Shown here one piece after another: positions 32,686-39,011 of a stretch of DNA of 45,620 bases. The stretch comes from UBA927 sp964367095. GTDB taxonomy: Bacteria > Patescibacteriota > Microgenomatia > UBA10105 > UBA927. The position numbers and the translations under genes are program-made. The notes below the pieces were generated by a model. The model saw only the letters and a list, made by a program, of their open reading frames with translations. It ran no database searches and had not been told where the DNA came from. Position 1 is the first letter of the stretch, and the number at the start of each line of letters is the position of its first letter. Location of the stretch: the NCBI GenBank assembly GCA_964367095.1, contig CAYIXE010000003.1, positions 1-45,620 on the forward strand, written 5' to 3'.

Positions 32686-33392
32686 AAAAATATACTTTGA
32701 CCGGAATACTGAGAGAGCAAAAGGGGAGAAAAGTCAAAAATCTTCGATCAAAAGGAACGCTTCCCGCAACGGTGTATGGAAAAGGACTTGAAAGTATTTC
32801 AATTTCTGTAGATGCCGCCGCATTTAAATCTGTGTTTGCCCACGCAGGTGAAACAGGAGTCGTTGAGTTAGAAATTGATAAAAATCTTAAACCCGTTCTC
32901 ATTCACAATATCCAGATAGATCCAGTGACTTCTCAAATACTGCACGTTGAATTTTATCAAGTCGACCTGAAGCAAAAAGTAAAAACGAACGTCCCAATAG
33001 TATTTGTCGGTGAATCGCCGATTGTACTTTCAAAGACTGCTGTCCTTTTAACACTCTTGTCTGAGGTGGAAGTAGAAGCACTACCCAATGATCTTCCCGA
33101 AAAAATTGAAGTTGATGTCTCGGTATTGACCGACCTTAATCAGGAAGTGCTCGTTTCAGATCTTTCCGTCTTACCAGGCGTTGTCATAGTGACCGATGCT
33201 TCAGTAGGCGTGGTAAAAGCTACAGCTATAGTGAGTAAAGAAGCGCAAGAGCAGGAAAAAGAAGAAGCGGAAAAGGCTGCCCAACTAGCAGCGGCTGAAG
33301 GAGCGGCAGCTGTTGACGCGCAAGTTAAACCAAAGGAGGGTGAACCCGAGAAAGTATCGGCACCAAAAACTCCTGAAGAGAAAAAAGAGTAG
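32682..33392 (+). CDS. rplY: Ribosomal protein bL25 (CTC form)
   Basis: A 236-residue protein. The N-terminal 5S-rRNA-binding domain begins KYTLTGILREQKGRKVKNLRSKGTLPATVYGKG. The TL5/CTC C-terminal domain contains LPNDLPEKIEVDVSVLTDL. The tail from about residue 185 is Glu/Lys/Ala-rich, low complexity. It overlaps the DUF4012 stop by four bases (ATGA). Its own promoter was not seen, so it may depend on readthrough from the DUF4012 gene, unusual for a ribosomal protein. Confidence 0.94.
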   Translation: MKKYTLTGILREQKGRKVKNLRSKGTLPATVYGKGLESISISVDAAAFKSVFAHAGETGVVELEIDKNLKPVLIHNIQIDPVTSQILHVEFYQVDLKQKVKTNVPIVFVGESPIVLSKTAVLLTLLSEVEVEALPNDLPEKIEVDVSVLTDLNQEVLVSDLSVLPGVVIVTDASVGVVKATAIVSKEAQEQEKEEAEKAAQLAAAEGAAAVDAQVKPKEGEPEKVSAPKTPEEKKE

Positions 33393-33395
33393 CTT

Positions 33396-33914
33396 CTATT
33401 CTTCTCTATTTATTTCAATAAGTCCCATAAGCGTCTTTAATTGTCTGTGGTTTGGATTGAGTTTTTGAAGTTCTTCTATGTAGAGTACTACGTCGTTGTT
33501 ATTTCCTAATTGATATGAGAGAGTGATAAGTTGTATATAGCCGTCTTCATAGTCTGGATGAGCGGCAATTGTTTGTTTCCAAAAATCGCGTGAATTTTCA
33601 AGCATCAGAAGATCTTTGGATGACTCTGGTATATTTGCGCCCAGCACATCTTTATTAGGGCATGTTGTGTTTGGAAAATAACACCGTGCTGAAACAAAAA
33701 AAATAAAACTCATTATTGCAATGGCACCAACAGAGATAACGATAGAGAATATCTTAATAATTTGTGTGCGCCACGTAATAATGCGCGAAAGATACTTGTT
33801 CATACGATATATTGCCAGCATTGATGGGAACGGTGCATCAATAGTATGACTATAGAATATTGTAATGAAAATGTGAAGGGCTCGGGTGAACAATTGTAGC
33901 TTGCTCTTTGGCAT
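33396..33914 (-). CDS. Membrane-anchored small TPR-like protein
   Basis: A 172-residue protein with one membrane helix (about 52-72, IFSIVISVGAIAIMSFIFFV) and a C-terminal helical region. The pattern FWKQTIAAHPDYEDGYIQLITLSYQLGNNNDVVLYIEELQKLNPN (described over about 112-156) is what tetratricopeptide repeats look like, probably 1.5 to 2 units. The start could instead be the ATG at 33803. It ends three bases from the rplY stop (convergent) and diverges from the SurA-N-like gene over only 25 bases, with TATGAT-type -10 boxes overlapping on both strands near 33920-33925. Confidence 0.68.
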   Translation of the reverse strand: MPKSKLQLFTRALHIFITIFYSHTIDAPFPSMLAIYRMNKYLSRIITWRTQIIKIFSIVISVGAIAIMSFIFFVSARCYFPNTTCPNKDVLGANIPESSKDLLMLENSRDFWKQTIAAHPDYEDGYIQLITLSYQLGNNNDVVLYIEELQKLNPNHRQLKTLMGLIEINREE

Positions 33915-33939
33915 TCTTTTATGATATCCTTTAAAACAT

Positions 33940-34593
33940 ATGAAAAAGAAAAAAAATGTTTTGCCTAAACTTTCTGTGGTTTCTGATGCTATTCAAAAAG
34001 AGTACGTGGCCGCGAGTTCTTCCAAAAAACGTTTCGTTCGTATAGTTCCCATTCTTCTTGTTGTTTTGCTTCTCGTACTTTTGGGCATGAACAAGGGAAT
34101 GTTGGTTGCATCACTGGTCAATGGTAAGCCCATATTTACATGGCAGTTTCATGGTGTTTTACGTGATCGATTTGGTCAACAAACCCTGGAGGGCATGATC
34201 GGTGAGATGCTTATTAAAGATGAAGCGAAAAAAGCGAAGATAGTCGTAACAAAAGAAGAAATATCAGCAAAGGAAAATGAAATTGTTGCAAGTCTTGGGG
34301 CAAACGTGTCGCTTGATGATTTATTAAAATTTCAAGGATTGTCCAAAAGCGATTTTGAAAAACAAGTGACGCTGCAGCTGACAGTAGAAAAATTATTATC
34401 TAAAGATCTTGTTGTTTCTGAAACAGACATAGATATGTTTATTGCAACAAGCGGCGCCACGCTGGTAGCTACGGATCCGGCGGCACTTCGTACAGAAGCT
34501 AAACAAGCAATCATCGCAGGGAGCGTGTCGGAAAAACTACAGGAATGGTTTGCAGAACTTCGGCAAAAAGCGAAAGTACTTCGTTTCTTATAA
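33940..34593 (+). CDS. SurA N-terminal-like membrane-anchored chaperone domain protein
   Basis: A 217-residue protein with a basic start, one membrane helix (about 33-50) and an extracytoplasmic helical domain. The domain begins VASLVNGKPIFTWQFHGVLRDRFGQQTLEGMIGEMLI, the pattern of SurA/PrsA/PpiD N-terminal domains. A KVVVT-like EEISAKENEI segment and the late VSETDIDMFI helix complete it. No parvulin PPIase domain is present. It may help fold exported proteins. It is the first gene of a run with the DUF5652-like and EpmA-like genes. Confidence 0.75.
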   Translation: MKKKKNVLPKLSVVSDAIQKEYVAASSSKKRFVRIVPILLVVLLLVLLGMNKGMLVASLVNGKPIFTWQFHGVLRDRFGQQTLEGMIGEMLIKDEAKKAKIVVTKEEISAKENEIVASLGANVSLDDLLKFQGLSKSDFEKQVTLQLTVEKLLSKDLVVSETDIDMFIATSGATLVATDPAALRTEAKQAIIAGSVSEKLQEWFAELRQKAKVLRFL

Positions 34594-34596
34594 CCT

Positions 34597-34851
34597 ATGC
34601 GTAACGCGTGGTGGTTGGGTCAAACAAACGATGCGTCTCCAATGATGATTGGTATTATATTGCTAGTACTCTGGTCGGTGTTTTGGACGGGTTTTTCTTT
34701 GTGGTATGCGGCAAAACGAGGAGATAAGGGATGGTTTATTTTTTTCTTAGTCGTTCACACTGCTGGAATCATTGAGTTTTTATATTTATTTTTTGTTGTA
34801 CGAGTATTTGAAAATACGCCTGTTCATAAATCCATACGACGTCATAAATGA
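34597..34851 (+). CDS. DUF5652-like two-helix membrane protein
   Basis: An 84-residue protein with two membrane helices (about 17-40 and 47-70) and the pattern WSVFWTGFSLWYAAKRGDKGWFIFFLVVHTAGIIEFLYLFF. This matches small DUF5652 proteins that recur in CPR genomes. The function is unknown. It starts three bases after the SurA-N-like gene and overlaps the EpmA-like gene by four bases (ATGA). Confidence 0.75.
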   Translation: MRNAWWLGQTNDASPMMIGIILLVLWSVFWTGFSLWYAAKRGDKGWFIFFLVVHTAGIIEFLYLFFVVRVFENTPVHKSIRRHK

Positions 34852-35909
34852 AAACGTGGCAGAAATTAATAAAGAATCCTTCACTGTGGCAGCAGTATTT
34901 TGTACGTGAAAGAGTGCTTCAAGCCATACGATTATTTTTTGAAGGGCAAGGATTTCATGAAGTGGAAACCCCGCTTCTTATAAGACACCCAGCGGCAGAA
35001 AGTTATTTGGAAGTATTTGAGACAACGCTTCTTGATAGAAATAGAAATAAGACCTCTTTATATCTCTCAACTTCCCCAGAAGTGCCGCTTAAGAAATTAT
35101 TAGTGGCAGGTATAGGCAATTGCTTTAGTGTGACGAAAAGTTTTCGCAATATGGAAACGCACAGCGAAACGCATAACCCTGAATTTACCATCTTAGAGTG
35201 GTATCGCGTGGGGGTACCGTACACCGAGGTTATGAAGGATTGTGAAGATCTTTTGCTTTTTATAAATACGTATTTATTGCGTTCCCTAGATACATCCGAC
35301 GGAAGAACAACAAAAGACCTTTTGTATCAAGATGCGCATGTTAATTTATCAAAGCCTTGGGAGCGACTTACGGTAGCTGAAGCATTTTTGAAATGGGGAA
35401 AGATTAATTTTGATGATTTTTTGAATAGAGATAAAGCGAAAAAAATTGCATCAGAAAAAGGATATACGGTTGAGGATCATACGACATGGGAAGAATTATT
35501 TAACCAAATATTTTTAAATGAAATAGAACCGCATCTTGGGCGGGGGAGGCCAACAATTCTTTATGAATTCCCAAGCGCTATGGGAGCTCTTGCAAGAAAG
35601 AAAGATTCTGACCCACGGTTTGCAGAGAGATTCGAATTTTATGTAGAGGGTTTGGAGCTTGGCGATTGTTATGGAGAGCTTACTGATTGGAAAGAACAAG
35701 AGGCGCGATTTGAAGAAGAGTTGCGTGTCATAAAAAATGCGGGAAGAACGACCTATGATTATGATCATAATTTCATAGAAGCATTAAAAGTGGGCATGCC
35801 TGCCACCAGTGGCATAGCGGTGGGGGTGGATAGGCTGATTATGCTTTTTGCCAACACGAAAAAAATTCAAGACACGTTGTTTTTTCCTATTGAGGAATTA
35901 CTTTCATAA
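34848..35909 (+). CDS. epmA: EpmA-like class II LysRS paralogue (EF-P modification)
   Basis: A 353-residue class II aminoacyl-tRNA-synthetase core without the N-terminal anticodon-binding domain of LysRS. Motif 1 region: FFEGQGFHEVETPLL. Motif 2 region: FRNMETHSETHNPEFTILEWY. Motif 3: GIAVGVDRLIMLF. This truncated architecture is that of EpmA (PoxA/GenX), which attaches beta-lysine or lysine to Lys34 of elongation factor P. efp lies 1.6 kb downstream with Lys34 in place. EpmB (the lysine aminomutase) is not in the window. A full LysRS is ruled out by size. Confidence 0.85.
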   Translation: MKTWQKLIKNPSLWQQYFVRERVLQAIRLFFEGQGFHEVETPLLIRHPAAESYLEVFETTLLDRNRNKTSLYLSTSPEVPLKKLLVAGIGNCFSVTKSFRNMETHSETHNPEFTILEWYRVGVPYTEVMKDCEDLLLFINTYLLRSLDTSDGRTTKDLLYQDAHVNLSKPWERLTVAEAFLKWGKINFDDFLNRDKAKKIASEKGYTVEDHTTWEELFNQIFLNEIEPHLGRGRPTILYEFPSAMGALARKKDSDPRFAERFEFYVEGLELGDCYGELTDWKEQEARFEEELRVIKNAGRTTYDYDHNFIEALKVGMPATSGIAVGVDRLIMLFANTKKIQDTLFFPIEELLS

Positions 35910-35915
35910 ATCTTT

Positions 35916-36374
35916 GTGACTATACGACTCGCTACAAAATTTGATTGTGACCAAGTGCTTCATCTTTTAAATCAATTAGGAGAGATAGTAAATGAGCTTG
36001 TGTGCTTTGATCCTGACAATGTGAGAGCGCACGAAATTGGACGTATAAATTATTTGGAGGCAATCAAAAGGGAGGATAGAAAAGTATTTGTTGTAGACGA
36101 GAATGGCAGGATTATCGCAGCGGCAACATTTTTTATCCTGCATGATTTCATTACGGGAAAGCCATTTGCCCATCTTGATGATTTTATCGTTGAGAAAACG
36201 TTGAGGGGCAAGGGCATTGGCACAAAGCTTTTAGAGTTTATTAAACAGTTTGCGAAAGATCACAATATCCACACAATTGAATTAACATCGAGCTTGCCAC
36301 TTACTCGTGCTCACAAATTTTATGAAAAGCGCGGCGGCACGTATGCGCGTAAAGTAATTAAATTTTTAGTGTAA
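35916..36374 (+). CDS. GNAT-family N-acetyltransferase
   Basis: A 152-residue GNAT fold protein starting with GTG (TIRLATKFDCDQVLHLLNQL). The acetyl-CoA-binding motif A is VEKTLRGKGIGTKLLEFIKQF (about 96-116), and a C-terminal THAHKFYEKRGG-like segment (RAHKFYEKRGG) completes the family pattern. The substrate cannot be predicted. It starts six bases after the EpmA-like gene and is probably in the same transcript. Confidence 0.87.
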   Translation: MTIRLATKFDCDQVLHLLNQLGEIVNELVCFDPDNVRAHEIGRINYLEAIKREDRKVFVVDENGRIIAAATFFILHDFITGKPFAHLDDFIVEKTLRGKGIGTKLLEFIKQFAKDHNIHTIELTSSLPLTRAHKFYEKRGGTYARKVIKFLV

Positions 36375-36391
36375 GTTTGGGTACACATTTT

Positions 36392-36618
36392 AGATATATG
36401 ATATACTTTGTAAAGTGATCTCTCAATTTACGTCGTTTTTTGATTTCTCAATTTGCACGGTTTAAATTCTTATAGGCAAAAAGCCTACAACCTGCTCATT
36501 GAGCTTTGTATTTACGTTACAATCAGTCAAGCATACTAAAGGTCTTGCTGATGTGAAAATTGAGAAATCATCTTTTAGGAAAATTGAGAGATCATCTTAC
36601 AGATATATGATATACTTT
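36392..36618. mobile_element. MITE-like element flanked by 18-bp direct repeats
   Basis: The exact 18-mer AGATATATGATATACTTT occurs at 36392-36409 and 36601-36618. Between them (36410-36600, 191 bp) the ends form inverted repeats matching at 18 of 20 positions (36410-36429 and 36581-36600). A second perfect 14-bp inverted pair lies inside (TGATTTCTCAATTT at 36441-36454; AAATTGAGAAATCA at 36557-36570). A small hairpin TAGGC-AAAAA-GCCTA is at 36473-36487. There is no ORF of note. The right 18-mer provides the -10 (TATACT, 36611-36616) of the next gene. Structure is seen; mobility is inferred. Confidence 0.65.
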
Positions 36619-36628
36619 AGTCATAAAT

Positions 36629-37120
36629 ATGGGAGATAATATTTCTGAATTATTGCAGCCAGGACAAGAAATCCTATCTAAAGAACACCCTGCTCGAAAA
36701 TCAGGAGAATTTCTGCTTGGAGGTATTAATGAGATTGTTCAAAGAGAAGAGATATTAAATAGAGAAGCAAGGAAAAAATTACCATCTAAGATAGGAGTAA
36801 TGAAACAAGTTGGATATGGTGCACTTCTTTATCCGATTACAATATTAGGCGGGAGAATTGGAAGTATGTTATTTCCAGTCGTTGGAGGCTTAGTGGGTCG
36901 TGCTGTGGGCGCTGAAGTTTCTGGAGTGATATATAATCAAGTATTGCGTAGGTTTGACAAAGATTTACCCGCTCTCGAAGGAAAAGATTATCTCGTTGGT
37001 GCCCTCGTTGGTAATCCCGCTATCGCAGGAGGACTTAGGGAAACCTACAATGGCTTCCGATTACTCGCTAATCCTGATGCAATAAGTCACTTAAAGCCAG
37101 CAATAACATTTACTAAATAA
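36629..37120 (+). CDS. Unrecognised protein with glycine-zipper membrane segment
   Basis: A 163-residue protein. The N-terminal third is polar and helical. Residues about 69-108 form a Gly-rich hydrophobic hairpin, with GGRIGSMLFPVVGG then LVGRAVGAEVSG, containing GxxxG spacing as in glycine-zipper membrane or pore-forming proteins. The C-terminal part is mixed. I recognise no family. It is followed one base later by a small soluble protein, so the two probably form one module. The upstream DNA is the repeat-bounded element whose right 18-mer carries the -10 box. Confidence 0.68.
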   Translation: MGDNISELLQPGQEILSKEHPARKSGEFLLGGINEIVQREEILNREARKKLPSKIGVMKQVGYGALLYPITILGGRIGSMLFPVVGGLVGRAVGAEVSGVIYNQVLRRFDKDLPALEGKDYLVGALVGNPAIAGGLRETYNGFRLLANPDAISHLKPAITFTK

Positions 37121-37121
37121 T

Positions 37122-37406
37122 ATGGATGTTAAACAAAAAGTTCAGAAAACGTATCTATTTGATCCAAATGAAAAAATTGATCTTTTAGTTCGATGGAATA
37201 GTTTTTCTCAAGAAGAGATTGTACAACTTGGAAAAGTGATTGATGAGTATGATGAGAATTGTAAAATAAATATCGGAGAGTTTCAACAAAAATTTATTTC
37301 GTATATTGATAAAGAGAAGATTCAGTTACAAAACGCTAAAAAAATGAAATCTGTTTATGCAATTGACAAGATTAGAAACGGAATAGTGCCTCTTTTTGAA
37401 GCCTAA
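37122..37406 (+). CDS. Small unrecognised soluble protein, partner of the glycine-zipper protein
   Basis: A 94-residue, mostly helical, charged protein with no membrane segment or signal. The segment FSQEEIVQLGKVIDEYDENCKINIGEFQQKFISYI is EF-hand-like in spacing but lacks a proper loop. It starts one base after its partner, in a base composition that is AT-richer than nearby efp. An immunity or antitoxin-like role for a membrane-active partner is only a guess. Confidence 0.62.
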   Translation: MDVKQKVQKTYLFDPNEKIDLLVRWNSFSQEEIVQLGKVIDEYDENCKINIGEFQQKFISYIDKEKIQLQNAKKMKSVYAIDKIRNGIVPLFEA

Positions 37407-37412
37407 CAATCC

Positions 37413-37441
37413 TTGTGACAAAAGGCCAAACGTGTGATAAT
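37413..37441 (+). promoter_or_regulatory. efp promoter
   Basis: TTGTGA (37413-37418), 17 bp, GATAAT (37436-37441). Unlike many genes here, the predicted leader is about 16 bases and contains TTAGGAAT just upstream of the ATG at 37464, a plausible ribosome site. Confidence 0.5.
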
Positions 37442-37463
37442 TAGCCATTGTTAGGAATTTGTT

Positions 37464-38027
37464 ATGTCATCTATTACCACCGCACAATTTAAGAAGGGAA
37501 TGTTTATCGAGTTTCGTGGAGAGCCAAACCTTCTTACCGACATGACCTTTGTAAATCCGGGAAAAGGATCGGCGTTTGTACGAACAAAGTTAAAGTCGTT
37601 GACAAGCGGGAAGGTAATAGAGTTTACTTTCAAATCTGGGGAATCTGCCAAAGAACTCGACGTCGTGACACGAGAGATGCAGTTTCTCTATAAAGAAAAC
37701 GATGCGTATGTATTTATGGATAACACGTCTTTTGAGCAGTACAATATCAAAGACGCACTTCTTTCGGACTTCGTAAAATATTTGCGTTCCAATGACACCT
37801 ATCAAGTGCTCGTCCTCAATGATGAAGCAGTAGGCGTGCGATTCCCAAAAAAAGTTTGGTTAAAAGTAACCGAGAGTTCTGAAGGTATCAAAGGAAATTC
37901 ATCCTCTGGAGCTACCAAAACCGTGGTGACAGAAACTGGTGCTATCGTGACCGTTCCACTTTTTATTAAAGAAGGGGATACGATAGGTATAGATCCTGAA
38001 ACCGGATCGTATCTTGAACGCGGATAG
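37464..38027 (+). CDS. efp: Elongation factor P
   Basis: A 187-residue protein with three beta domains. The domain I loop reads NPGKGSAFVR, with Lys at residue 34, the position that EpmA lysylates. Domain III ends with the signature TGAIVTVPLFIKEGDTIGIDPETGSY. EF-P relieves ribosome stalling at polyproline. Lys34, not Arg32, points to the EpmA type of modification, consistent with the EpmA-like gene at 34848. Confidence 0.95.
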   Translation: MSSITTAQFKKGMFIEFRGEPNLLTDMTFVNPGKGSAFVRTKLKSLTSGKVIEFTFKSGESAKELDVVTREMQFLYKENDAYVFMDNTSFEQYNIKDALLSDFVKYLRSNDTYQVLVLNDEAVGVRFPKKVWLKVTESSEGIKGNSSSGATKTVVTETGAIVTVPLFIKEGDTIGIDPETGSYLERG

Positions 38028-38044
38028 TGTACAATAAAATTGTC

Positions 38045-38944
38045 ATGGTTGACACCATAAACGAAGAAAAAACAGCAGCACAAAAAGCTCAAGAGGCAGG
38101 CTTAACATTTGAAGAAGCGCCTGTGCTACCTTCCTCGCCAACGCCAACGCCAACGCCAACGCCAACACAATCAATTCCAACAGCAGAATCTCACCATTTA
38201 TTAGATGCGCCGCATTCAATACCCAAAAAACCCCGTCGATTTAAATGGTTAGGAACGTTGATTTTTGTCGCGTTACTTTTTGGTCTTGGCGTTTGGCTTA
38301 GTTCACAGCTTCGTTTTTTTGTTGCACCAGAAACTACATTGGATGAGGTGAGCAATTCATTTTCCCTTACTCCATCGCCATTTCTGTTTGTGACACCGAC
38401 TAGTAGTACCAGTGGAAAGCTCGCAACGGGATTACAAACCGTGTCCGTGTCTGCAATCGGCTCACTCCTTCGGTCCGTGACGTATCAATTGCCCAATACC
38501 ATACTACTTCCTGTGTGTGATGGTGGTGGATGTCCATCGTCTGGGACGAATCTAACGGGAGGCACACGATTTACCGTAGCTGCTCGTGGGAAAGGTGAGC
38601 GTTTACCTGATTTTCGTGGCGCAATACTCACAGATGTGAATGGCAAAGAATTTACTATGCGCCAAACCCGTGTAAGTGGTAAAGATGTATATGAATACAT
38701 CGGAGATTTTGTTGGCAGAACTGGTGGCGGATTTCAATTTACAAAAATGCGCGGTGTGCTAGTGCCCGTGACCGATGCATTATCCGTGGAGTTTAACCAT
38801 TTTTCTCCCGCAGGTACCGTATCTGATTTTGCGGCAGACGATAGAGTGTTTGATCAAATAATTGCTTCGGTGAAAATTCCGACTACGGCATCATTGACTC
38901 CAACGATCAAGCCAACATTATCCGCATCGCAATCAGCAAACTAA
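38045..38944 (+). CDS. Membrane-anchored protein of unknown function with PT repeats
   Basis: A 299-residue protein from the ATG at 38045 (the GTG at 38027 overlaps efp). A cytoplasmic N-terminus has a (Pro-Thr)n run encoded by five GCCAAC units, then one membrane helix (about 70-90), then a Ser/Thr-rich linker and an extracytoplasmic beta-rich domain with a Cys pair (CDGGGC). I recognise no family. A -10 candidate TACAAT (38030-38035) precedes the ATG. It ends at a strong hairpin shared with convergent valS. Confidence 0.75.
   Translation: MVDTINEEKTAAQKAQEAGLTFEEAPVLPSSPTPTPTPTPTQSIPTAESHHLLDAPHSIPKKPRRFKWLGTLIFVALLFGLGVWLSSQLRFFVAPETTLDEVSNSFSLTPSPFLFVTPTSSTSGKLATGLQTVSVSAIGSLLRSVTYQLPNTILLPVCDGGGCPSSGTNLTGGTRFTVAARGKGERLPDFRGAILTDVNGKEFTMRQTRVSGKDVYEYIGDFVGRTGGGFQFTKMRGVLVPVTDALSVEFNHFSPAGTVSDFAADDRVFDQIIASVKIPTTASLTPTIKPTLSASQSAN
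38137..38166 (+). repeat. Hexanucleotide repeat (GCCAAC)5 in a coding region
   Basis: Five perfect copies of GCCAAC at 38137-38166 encode the Pro-Thr run of the membrane-anchored protein. Because the unit is a multiple of three, copy-number changes keep the frame. Confidence 0.85.
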
Positions 38945-38946
38945 AG

Positions 38947-38997
38947 TCTGGCGAAGCCAGATCCCGCCCTGCCTTGCCGGCAGGCAGGTTCGCGGGA
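38947..38997. terminator. Hairpins between convergent genes, probable terminator
   Basis: TCTGGC-GAA-GCCAGA (38947-38961) is followed by a longer GC-rich hairpin, TCCCGCCCTGCC (38962-38973) pairing with GGCAGG (38983-38988) and GCGGGA (38992-38997). No long T-tract follows the second stem on + beyond TTTTAAA at 39000-39006. It lies between the stops of the PT-repeat gene and valS and could end both transcripts. The GC-rich core may also be a repeated palindrome of the genome. Confidence 0.55.
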
Positions 38998-39011
38998 GAT
39001 TTTAAATATTT

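Noticed and set aside
34848..35909. Lysyl-tRNA synthetase
   Set aside because: The anticodon-binding domain is absent and the length fits EpmA.
36410..36600. Possible minimal CRISPR array because of the repeated 14-bp boxes
   Set aside because: Only four boxes, in two opposite orientations, with 10-11-bp gaps inside each pair and a 102-bp centre; there are no cas genes. The symmetry fits inverted-repeat ends.
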